NCBI GenBank assembly: GCA_913009915.1
Contig: CAJVYZ010000122.1
Location: 1-7,665 of the forward strand
Direction of reading: 5' to 3'
Length of the DNA: 7,665 nucleotides
Source of the DNA: an uncultured Gemmatimonadota bacterium
GTDB lineage: Bacteria; Gemmatimonadota; Gemmatimonadetes; Gemmatimonadales; GWC2-71-9
Below the pieces are notes generated by a model. The model did not search any database. It worked only from the letters and a program-made list of their open reading frames with translations, and was not told where the DNA came from. Shown piece by piece: positions 1-4,601 of this stretch. The position numbers and the translations under genes were made by a program. Within the stretch, counting starts at the first letter, position 1, and each line of letters opens with the position of its first letter.

Positions 1-236
1 GGGGATACGATGACGTGGTTAGAAGGGGTTCAGGCGGAGGAAGCCGTTGAAGAAGATGTGAGTGTAATGCATCAAAATTGTTAAGCAAAAAACGAGTGAA
101 AGGAGATATGTAACATCCAACGAGGGAGAAAAGATATGAAGGGACTCACAAGAAGAAATAACGGGATGAGGAAAAAGGGGAAGATGCAGCGGCTGAGTGG
201 CAGAATGGGTTCCGGACAAATGACGTTTTTTTGTTT
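1..236. other. Probable non-native sequence left of an adapter
   Basis: This stretch lies on the outer side of an Illumina adapter and differs sharply from the rest of the window. It is rich in A and G and poor in C on the plus strand, with runs such as gaaaaagggg, while everything from 303 onward is GC-rich coding sequence. I see no convincing gene in it. Its last bases, a T-rich run at 225-234 just before the adapter, read on the other strand as adapter followed by an A-rich run, which is what an Illumina read shows after it passes the end of a short insert. The segment is therefore either base-calling noise from such a read or unrelated DNA joined by chimerism. I favour noise but cannot exclude a foreign fragment. 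Confidence 0.75.
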
Positions 237-302
237 CAAGCAGAAGACGGCATACGAGCTATATCAGTGTGACTGGAGTTCAGACGTGTGCTCTTCCGAT
301 CT
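237..302 (+). other. Illumina P7 / index / read-2 adapter left in the assembly
   Basis: The 66 bases match the layout of an indexed Illumina P7 adapter. Bases 237-260 are the P7 flow-cell sequence (caagcagaagacggcatacg, then agct where the standard has agat, one mismatch). Bases 261-268 (atatcagt) fit an 8-nt index, and 269-302 are the read-2 primer sequence ending in gctcttccgatct. It is synthetic and marks a mis-joined or untrimmed contig end. Translated in the plus frame it gives KQKTAYE and DWSSDVCSSDL, and on the minus strand EIGRAHV. These are familiar contaminant peptides in protein databases. Confidence 0.98.
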
Positions 303-303
303 C

Positions 304-729
304 CAGCTGACCGAGAACCACTACACCACCGTCGGCACCGATCAGTTCCTCGAACATACCCGCCTGCTGACAACGACCGTGGGCGAAGTCATGAGTTCGG
401 TCAATCCGCTCGTGCCGGAGGACGCGGGCCTCCAGGAAGCGGTCATTCACATGACCGAGCACGGGTTCGGCTGTGTCACGGTCGTCACCGCCGATGGAGC
501 GGTGAAGGGCCTCTTCACCGACGGCGATCTCCGCCGGCTCCTGGCCAAGGAGGGGAGGGACATCCTCAAGCACCGGATGTCGGATTTGGACTACCAGACA
601 CCGATTACCGTTGAGCGGGGGGCTCTGCTGAACGTGGCCGCAGACCTGTTCCATACCCACAAGGTCGACAACCTCCTCGTCCTCGAGCAGGGTAAACCAG
701 TGGGTATGCTGGACATCCAGGACTTGTAG
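304..729 (+). CDS. C-terminal tandem CBS domains, KdsD/KpsF-like (5' end missing)
   Basis: This is the last 141 residues of a protein whose beginning is lost at the adapter junction. Two CBS domains are visible: the first at about residues 24-80 of the fragment, ending in GLFTDGDLRRLL, and the second at about 90-141, ending in KPVGMLDIQDL. The FTDGDLRR motif is typical of arabinose-5-phosphate isomerases of the KdsD/KpsF/GutQ family, where an N-terminal SIS domain converts ribulose-5-phosphate to arabinose-5-phosphate for Kdo in LPS and the CBS pair is regulatory. The SIS domain is not in the window, and the residues before CBS1 do not show the usual HPGGxLGRxL approach, so another CBS-containing sugar-phosphate or nucleotidyltransferase protein is possible. 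The true start is not present: the frame stays open leftward through the adapter only by chance. The stop abuts the stop of the convergent gene at 730. Confidence 0.75.
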   Translation, partial: QLTENHYTTVGTDQFLEHTRLLTTTVGEVMSSVNPLVPEDAGLQEAVIHMTEHGFGCVTVVTADGAVKGLFTDGDLRRLLAKEGRDILKHRMSDLDYQTPITVERGALLNVAADLFHTHKVDNLLVLEQGKPVGMLDIQDL

Positions 730-1140
730 CTAGAACCAGATGCGATAGGCGAATGCGGCCCCGAAGACCATCGTCGGTGCGATGAACAAGCCGCGTGCCA
801 GTAGGATGAACACCTCGGTGCGCGCGTGCAGCGGGTCGTCACCCGAAAGCCGGGGGATGATCAGCGTTAGCCGCTGACCCAAGAAGAAGGACTCCCACAT
901 CAGCACCAGCAGGAATACCAGGAGCCAAGCCCGCTCCTGCTCCCGCCCGAGCAAATAGCGCACATCGTCACGCCAATGCCCGGCGATGAAACCAAGCAAT
1001 CCAAGGGTGCTGACGATCTGCACCACGGAGTAGAACCACGGCGCACGGCGTCGATAGAGACTGACCGCCGTTACCACGCCCAGACCGGCGATGGCAATGG
1101 CGTAGATGAAGGCCCACCAGGGAAGTTCGCGGATGGTCAC
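730..1140 (-). CDS. Four-helix membrane protein of unknown function
   Basis: The product is 136 residues and almost entirely hydrophobic. Four membrane segments can be placed at about residues 8-28, 35-54, 70-88 and 108-133, with a charged loop (HWRDDVRYLLGREQER) at 55-70 and a second polar loop around 97-108. No catalytic or ligand motif stands out and I do not recognise the family. The start is GTG at 1140, and an in-frame stop at 1168-1170 rules out a longer protein. The ribosome-binding site is poor: the nearest purine-rich run (GAGAGG) is only one base from the GTG and forms half of a 12-bp palindrome. The gene lies 62 bases downstream of the bTHX gene on the same strand and could share its transcript. 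It converges on the CBS gene with no base between the two stop codons. Confidence 0.75.
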   Translation of the reverse strand: MTIRELPWWAFIYAIAIAGLGVVTAVSLYRRRAPWFYSVVQIVSTLGLLGFIAGHWRDDVRYLLGREQERAWLLVFLLVLMWESFFLGQRLTLIIPRLSGDDPLHARTEVFILLARGLFIAPTMVFGAAFAYRIWF

Positions 1141-1141
1141 G

Positions 1142-1153
1142 CCTCTCGAGAGG
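1142..1153. repeat. Perfect 12-bp palindrome CCTCTCGAGAGG
   Basis: This uninterrupted palindrome sits one base upstream of the GTG start of the minus-strand membrane-protein gene. With no loop it is a weak RNA hairpin, but it has the shape of a site for a dimeric protein. One half, GAGAGG on the minus strand, is also the only purine-rich sequence near the start codon. Its role is unknown, and chance is a real possibility in GC-rich DNA. Confidence 0.4.
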
Positions 1154-1202
1154 GAAACCGGGTCGGCCTAAGGTGTGATGAATTCAGTCGTTCGTCAATG
1201 GA

Positions 1203-1316
1203 TCATCGATCGGCGGGCTTGGCTTTCTTGACCCGCTTGGGTTTGTGCGGTCGCTTCTTGCCGTACGTGCCACGTCGGATCTTGCCTCGCCTGGACTTCT
1301 GATCACCGCGTCCCAT
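1203..1316 (-). CDS. 30S ribosomal protein bTHX (Thx family)
   Basis: This is a 37-residue, very basic protein that begins MGRGDQKSRRGKIRRGTYGK and continues KRPHKPKRVKKAKPADR. The opening MGxGDxKxRRGKIxxGxxGK is the signature of bTHX, the small peptide known from the Thermus thermophilus 30S subunit and from many other bacteria, where it binds in the head of the subunit among 16S rRNA helices and stabilises them. The gene is short enough to be missed by gene callers with a length cutoff. The start is well supported by a strong ribosome-binding site five bases upstream. It lies between the small exported-protein gene at 1404-1802 and the membrane-protein gene at 730-1140, all on the minus strand. 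The C-terminal tail after residue 22 is lysine- and proline-rich and is likely variable. Confidence 0.93.
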   Translation of the reverse strand: MGRGDQKSRRGKIRRGTYGKKRPHKPKRVKKAKPADR

Positions 1317-1321
1317 CAGCC

Positions 1322-1327
1322 ACCTCC
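1322..1327 (-). promoter_or_regulatory. Ribosome-binding site of the bTHX gene
   Basis: On the minus strand this reads GGAGGT, five bases before the ATG at 1316. It is a near-perfect Shine-Dalgarno sequence and supports translation of the 37-residue frame. The remaining bases between here and 1403 show no clear terminator and only weak promoter-like matches. Confidence 0.8.
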
Positions 1328-1403
1328 AATTAGAGTAACTCCTGGAGGAGCGACCGGAGCATAGTACGGTCTCTCCCTTACGACTCCATTCAAGGACCCG
1401 TCG

Positions 1404-1802
1404 TTAGGGCCCCGAATCGGAATCCGCTTCAATCGTCTGCCGGCGCAAATCGTCCATGATGGTCCGCACTTGCGCCACCTGTTCCTGGGAGAAAAACGTC
1501 TCCAACTGCCGGTCCAGCCCCTCACGAGCCTCGTCCAGTTTCTTGGTCATGGCCTCCATCGACGCGCGGTCTACCTTTCCCTCGTGCTCCGCGAATATTT
1601 TCTCCGTCTCGGCCAGATACTGCACCACCGACGTGCGGAACTGCTGGCCCGCGGAATCAGTGAGCTGAAGGCGAGCGATGACCGTATCGATGGTTTCCTG
1701 GTAGCGTTGCTCGAGGGTTTCCTGTTCCTGGGCCGTTGCCGTCAGAGGAACCGTCAACAGTAGACCCACACCCAACAACAGATTGATCGGTCGAACCGTC
1801 AT
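1404..1802 (-). CDS. Small exported helical protein, LTxxQ/Spy-like
   Basis: The protein is 132 residues from the ATG at 1802. Residues 1-24 form a signal peptide (MTVRPINLLLGVGLLLTVPL, then TATAQ), with likely cleavage after TATA. The mature part is all helical and highly charged: RLQLTDSAGQQFRTSV near residues 44-59 and a second partly similar turn, FFSQEQVAQVR, near residues 101-111. Two 'helix start plus Q' elements in a short helical hairpin are how Spy/CpxP-type periplasmic chaperones are built, but the match is weaker than for the protein at 4598-4966 and could be general coiled-coil similarity. I chose the start at 1802 over an in-frame ATG at 1838 because it directly precedes the signal peptide and overlaps the stop of the upstream acetyltransferase as ATGA, a pattern that implies translational coupling. 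No cysteine is present. Confidence 0.7.
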   Translation of the reverse strand: MTVRPINLLLGVGLLLTVPLTATAQEQETLEQRYQETIDTVIARLQLTDSAGQQFRTSVVQYLAETEKIFAEHEGKVDRASMEAMTKKLDEAREGLDRQLETFFSQEQVAQVRTIMDDLRRQTIEADSDSGP

Positions 1803-2248
1803 CGCCTCTCCTGGTCGATTGGAAGTGGGCCCAGCCACAGTTTCATCCCTTCGTGCGTGGCTGCAAACCCCATGCGCTCATAGAACGCTATAGCCTCTGA
1901 CCGGCGCTTGTCGCTGGTCAACTGCACGAGATGGCACCCACGGTGCCGTGCCCGGTCAATAGCCCACTGCACCAACCTAGCACCATGCCTGGATCCACGT
2001 TCCTCCCGCGACACACGCACGCCTTCGATCAATGCTCGGCGCCCGCCACGATACGTGAGGTTCGGGATGATTGTCAACTGGAGAGTGCCGGCCACACGAC
2101 CGGCCACATCGAGCACGACCAACTCCTGATTGGGGTCGCAGTCAATCGCCTGGAAAGCGGCGTAATACTCCTCCGGGAGTGGATCGCGTGCGTCCTCGCG
2201 GGTCGCGCCAATGGCATCGTCTGCCAGTAGCCCAACGATGGCCACCAC
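1799..2248 (-). CDS. GNAT-family N-acetyltransferase
   Basis: This protein would transfer an acetyl group from acetyl-CoA to an amine on an unknown substrate. Its central strand and acetyl-CoA loop are seen in IEGVRVSREERGSRHGARLV (about residues 74-93), which fits GNAT motif A (Q/RxxGxG/A), and motif B ends in AIAFYERMGF (about 119-128), the usual GNAT C-terminal signature. The strand VAGTLQLTIIPNLTYRGGRR precedes motif A, as expected. The stop overlaps the ATG of the exported helical protein (ATGA). The start is uncertain. The first canonical start in frame is GTG at 2248 (or the adjacent GTG at 2245, better spaced from a weak GGGA), yet the frame stays open upstream and encodes SIRPACREDV, which looks like the normal first strand of a GNAT domain. 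That extension has no ATG, GTG or TTG before the upstream gene's stop. Confidence 0.88.
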   Translation of the reverse strand: MVAIVGLLADDAIGATREDARDPLPEEYYAAFQAIDCDPNQELVVLDVAGRVAGTLQLTIIPNLTYRGGRRALIEGVRVSREERGSRHGARLVQWAIDRARHRGCHLVQLTSDKRRSEAIAFYERMGFAATHEGMKLWLGPLPIDQERR

Positions 2249-2307
2249 GTCTTCCCGGCAGGCCGGCCGAATACTGGCAGAAGGTACGGCCGTCGGCGGC
2301 AGCGTGC

Positions 2308-2742
2308 TCAGCGCAGCCAGCCCTTCTTGATCCCCATCAGCCGCTGTTGGACCTGATTCTGCCCCGCAGCGTAGGCGAAACTGGCTGTGGAAACCTCGAA
2401 CAACGCCGCAGCCATGTCGACATCCTCACCAAACGGGTACTTGTGGCAACGCCACACGTTCTCGTCGTCGATCACTTCCGCGGCCAGTTCCAGGACATTC
2501 GCCAGCGCCTCACGGCAGGTAGAAGCCTCCCAAAACAATTTCGACCGGAGGAACTTGTCCCTGGCAGCCTCCAGATAACCCGGGACCTGTGCCCGCAGTC
2601 GCTCGGGAAGCTTCTCCCCGGCCTCGGCTACTGCCTCGGCCAACTGGCTCAATGACCGGCCCGACATGCGATCCGCCACCAGTTTGCGGTAAGGCCGGTC
2701 CGCCACGGATACCATGAACTGCCCAAAGTCGTTCTGGACCAC
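2308..2742 (-). CDS. Conserved-looking helical protein of unknown function
   Basis: The product is 144 residues, predicted mostly helical and soluble, with no signal peptide or membrane segment. Basic and acidic residues alternate through LSQLAEAVAEAGEKLPERLR (31-50). The most distinctive part is the polar stretch DDENVWRCHKYPFGEDVDMA at about 92-111, followed by a short helix and a basic C-terminus (IKKGWLR). Cysteines at about 76 and 99 and a histidine at 100 are present but do not form a familiar metal motif. I do not recognise the family. The GTG start at 2742 is supported by GAGGGA five bases upstream; an ATG nine codons later is the alternative. It is the first of a same-strand run with the acetyltransferase and the exported protein, with a gap of 59 bases to the acetyltransferase's first canonical start. 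Confidence 0.75.
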   Translation of the reverse strand: MVQNDFGQFMVSVADRPYRKLVADRMSGRSLSQLAEAVAEAGEKLPERLRAQVPGYLEAARDKFLRSKLFWEASTCREALANVLELAAEVIDDENVWRCHKYPFGEDVDMAAALFEVSTASFAYAAGQNQVQQRLMGIKKGWLR

Positions 2743-2747
2743 TCGCT

Positions 2748-2753
2748 TCCCTC
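2748..2753 (-). promoter_or_regulatory. Ribosome-binding site deciding the GTG start at 2742
   Basis: On the minus strand this reads GAGGGA, five bases before the GTG at 2742. It favours the GTG over the internal ATG nine codons downstream. Confidence 0.6.
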
Positions 2754-2829
2754 AGCGACACGCGAAAGAGCTTCCGGTCAATGCGGGGTGCCCTACGAAC
2801 CACATGCCCGAGGTGTTTCAGAACGGAAC

Positions 2830-3450
2830 TCAGGGGCGCTGCTGGTAGACTCTTCGGAGTACCAGCTTCTTTTGGAACATCCGTCCCTTCACCTCCACCT
2901 CCACGACCAGCAGGTCGTTGTCGGCATCGCGGGACCAGTGTTCGGTCACCTGGAAATCCTTCGTCTTGCGCTCCACCTTGAGCCGATCACCTTTCCATTC
3001 GGCCTTGAGCTGGCCCTCGAGTTCCCAGCTCCACTCGACGTCGCGTTTCCGGCCATCGGTGGTGAGCATCACATTGTCGTAGGCGAGATTCAGAGGATGA
3101 AAGGTGACGGTGGTATCGGTCTGAACGATCTCGAACAAGTCGCTGCCGTACGTCAGCAGGCGGATCTCGGCAGCCAGCCGCGCCCGGTCCGCGCTGCTCG
3201 TGGTAGGCAAGCCTACCGTGGCGGCACCTCCGCTCCCCGGAAGCCCCGAGGGTGCCGGTTGCCCGCCGGGGAGGGCGCTGTAGGTCCGCAACCCGTCGTT
3301 CTGGGCGTGCAGATCCAGGGCCCGGTCGAGGTCGGTACTCCGAGTGGTATCCAGTTGCCACTGCCCACCGAGGCCCTGTTGGGCACCGGCCTGGGAACCC
3401 GGAAAACCGAGCACCGCTCCGGCCAGGATCAGACATGAGACCATCTTCAC
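2830..3450 (-). CDS. Exported beta-rich protein of unknown function
   Basis: From the GTG at 3450 the protein is 206 residues. Residues 1-23 form a signal peptide (hydrophobic core CLILAGAVLGF, cleavage after AGA). The mature protein opens with GGQWQLDTTRSTDLD, resembling the 'GxWxLNxxxS' opening of a widespread group of secreted beta proteins in environmental Gram-negative bacteria. A low-complexity Gly/Pro/Ala linker follows (about 61-84), then a beta-rich part with DLFEIVQTDTTVTF, ELEGQLKAEWKGDRLKVERK and QVTEHWSRDADNDLLVVEVE. The 'WxGDxLxVExxxxxxxVTExW' pattern is typical of that group, whose function is not established to my knowledge. A longer frame to 3498 exists, but its extra N-terminus (MYHQVVVYH) is the tandem repeat translated and precedes a normal signal peptide. 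The gene is divergent from the ECF sigma operon, so it may belong to its regulon. Confidence 0.78.
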   Translation of the reverse strand: MKMVSCLILAGAVLGFPGSQAGAQQGLGGQWQLDTTRSTDLDRALDLHAQNDGLRTYSALPGGQPAPSGLPGSGGAATVGLPTTSSADRARLAAEIRLLTYGSDLFEIVQTDTTVTFHPLNLAYDNVMLTTDGRKRDVEWSWELEGQLKAEWKGDRLKVERKTKDFQVTEHWSRDADNDLLVVEVEVKGRMFQKKLVLRRVYQQRP

Positions 3451-3455
3451 AGGAA

Positions 3456-3460
3456 TCCCC
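3456..3460 (-). promoter_or_regulatory. Ribosome-binding site deciding the GTG start at 3450
   Basis: The minus strand reads GGGGA, five bases before the GTG at 3450 and eleven before the ATG at 3444. The spacing favours the GTG and argues against a start further upstream inside the tandem repeat. Confidence 0.55.
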
Positions 3461-3470
3461 CACACGAACG

Positions 3471-3506
3471 GGTGATACACTACAACTTGGTGATACACTA
3501 CAACTT
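3471..3506. repeat. Perfect 18-bp tandem repeat, two copies, in a divergent promoter region
   Basis: The unit ggtgatacactacaactt occurs at 3471-3488 and again at 3489-3506 with no mismatch and no spacer. It is AT-richer than its surroundings. Read on the minus strand, TTGTAG from one copy lies 18 bases upstream of TGTATC in the next, a plausible though weak -35/-10 pair for the exported beta protein, so the duplication may have made the promoter. Alternatively the two copies are direct-repeat operators for a regulator. Being 21 bases from the minus-strand GTG, they would sit at or just upstream of its transcription start. Confidence 0.85.
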
Positions 3507-3572
3507 AATGAAAGGCGTGGCGACCGCAGGGGTTCCCCGTCCTGGGGCTGCCGCCGCCCCCTATCCATTCCT

Positions 3573-3600
3573 CAACATTCTACCCCGCTGAGCCGTATGA
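3573..3600 (+). promoter_or_regulatory. Candidate promoter of the sigma-efflux operon
   Basis: CAACATT at 3573-3579 is followed, 17 bases after its AAC, by CGTATGA at 3594-3600. An AAC-centred -35 and a CGTA-type -10 are common in ECF sigma promoters, so this could be an autoregulatory site. Transcription would then begin within a few bases of the GTG at 3607, giving a leaderless or nearly leaderless message. That agrees with the lack of a good ribosome-binding site before that GTG. TATGAA at 3596-3601 could instead serve as a sigma-70 -10, but its -35 would be poor. The match is by eye and weak. Confidence 0.3.
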
Positions 3601-3606
3601 ATTTAT

Positions 3607-4236
3607 GTGACCACTATCGCACTGACGACCGCCGCCGGCCACGGGGTTGAGCTGGTGACCCATCGGGAGCAGCCTACCACAGGTACGCGAGATCCCGCGG
3701 ATAGCGGGCTGGCTGCGGCTGCCAAGGACGGTGATCAGGAAGCCTTCGGGATCTTGGTCGATCGGTATGCCGGGGTGGTCAGGCGGGTAGCTCGTTCCAT
3801 TCTGGGAAATGGCTTCGATGCAGACGATGCCGCCCAGGATGCGTTCCTTTCGGCTTGGCGGAACCTCGACCGATTCGACCCCAGGAGGCCGTTCCGCCCT
3901 TGGTTGATGCGTATCGCGGTCAATGCAGCCACGGACCTGTACCGGCGGCGCAAGGTGCGGCATGCCAGCACCCTGCCCGAGACCCTCGAAGACCGGGCCG
4001 CCGGCCCGGACCGAGAGACGGACCGGTCCCTGCTGCGGCAACGCTTGTCGGAGGCCTTATCGGAGTTGTCGGAACGGCAGCGGCTAGCCGTCACCATGTT
4101 CGACGCCGAGGGGTATAGCCACGCCGATATTGCGGAGATCATGGACGTGCCGGTCGGGACCGTCCGTTCGCTGGTTTTTCATGCTCGGCGCGCCCTGCGA
4201 GAAGCACTGGCGCCGTACCGAGGAGGAAGCACATGA
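3607..4236 (+). CDS. ECF-family RNA polymerase sigma factor (sigma-70, RpoE-like)
   Basis: The 209-residue protein would direct RNA polymerase to a small set of promoters. Region sigma-2 covers about residues 45-115 (AFGILVDRYAGVVRRVARSI, DADDAAQDAFLSAWRNLDRF, PWLMRIAVNAATDLYRRRK) and contains the core-binding and -10 recognition helices. Region sigma-4 covers about 150-201, with the helix-turn-helix EGYSHADIAEIMDVPVGTVR followed by SLVFHARRALREAL for -35 recognition. There is no sigma-3 domain, and the length is normal for ECF factors. Residues 1-40 are an unstructured-looking extension, so the true start could be the in-frame GTG at 3655 (residue 17). The GTG at 3607 lacks a clear ribosome-binding site. 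The stop overlaps the next gene as ATGA, as in sigma/anti-sigma pairs. It is probably held inactive by the product of 4233-4601 and likely controls this operon. Confidence 0.95.
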   Translation: MTTIALTTAAGHGVELVTHREQPTTGTRDPADSGLAAAAKDGDQEAFGILVDRYAGVVRRVARSILGNGFDADDAAQDAFLSAWRNLDRFDPRRPFRPWLMRIAVNAATDLYRRRKVRHASTLPETLEDRAAGPDRETDRSLLRQRLSEALSELSERQRLAVTMFDAEGYSHADIAEIMDVPVGTVRSLVFHARRALREALAPYRGGST

Positions 4237-4601
4237 AGGAGCGCAACGCATTCGGGTCCGAGCGAGACGGGGCCCTGGGAGCACTGCTCCACGAACATCT
4301 GAGTACTACGGACGACGCCTCGTTCGCGGAGAGGGTGATGGCGCGTATCCGCCAGGAGCCACGCGAGTCGAGTTGGGAGGTCCTGGCCGGGTGGGCGCCG
4401 CTGGGGATGGCGGCTGCCGCCGTTCTGGCCCTGGCGACCGGCCTATGGCTCGGTTCGGCCCGGGGAGACCGGCCGATGGTTGCGGCCGGTACCGCCGACC
4501 CTGTCGAGTGGCTGTCGACCAATGATCCGGTAACCACTGAGTTCGTCCTGACCGCTGTGCTCGTGGGCGATGGATTCGACGTGAATGGAGTACAACGATG
4601 A
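4233..4601 (+). CDS. Probable anti-sigma factor, short single-pass membrane protein
   Basis: This 122-residue protein has a charged cytoplasmic N-terminus (about 1-50, including DDASFAERVMARIRQEPRES), one membrane segment at about 51-74 (LAGWAPLGMAAAAVLALATG, then LWLG) and a periplasmic tail of about 45 residues. It directly follows the ECF sigma gene with a 4-nt ATGA overlap and a strong ribosome-binding site (gaggaggaa six bases upstream), which is the standard place for a cognate anti-sigma factor. It lacks the HxxxCxxC zinc motif of ZAS-type anti-sigma factors and is small, in both ways like CnrY, which grips its sigma factor with a short N-terminal helix. Role and topology are inferred from position and architecture, since sequence similarity alone would not identify it. 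Its stop overlaps the sensor gene start as ATGA. Confidence 0.65.
   Translation: MKERNAFGSERDGALGALLHEHLSTTDDASFAERVMARIRQEPRESSWEVLAGWAPLGMAAAAVLALATGLWLGSARGDRPMVAAGTADPVEWLSTNDPVTTEFVLTAVLVGDGFDVNGVQR

Noticed and set aside
136..303. N-terminal part of a plus-strand frame running from 136 into the CBS gene
   Set aside because: It translates the adapter and the foreign segment before it; continuity with the CBS frame is accidental.
280..660. Minus-strand 126-residue frame over the CBS gene
   Set aside because: It is the antisense shadow of a GC-rich gene and its C-terminus (EIGRAHV) comes from the adapter.
1331..1403. Promoter-like TTGAAT and TACTAT, and a GACCG/CGGTC stem, before the bTHX gene
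   Set aside because: Spacing between the hexamers is about 21 bases, too long, and the 5-bp stem has a 10-base loop and no U-run.
2071..2655. Plus-strand 194-residue open frame
   Set aside because: It lies opposite two well-supported minus-strand genes and has an Arg/Pro-rich shadow composition with no domain.
3529..3560. Hairpins GGGG-TT-CCCC and GGGGC-N7-GCCCC in the divergent region
   Set aside because: The stems are short, compete with each other, have no U-run and sit upstream of genes; they are not convincing terminators or riboswitches in GC-rich DNA.
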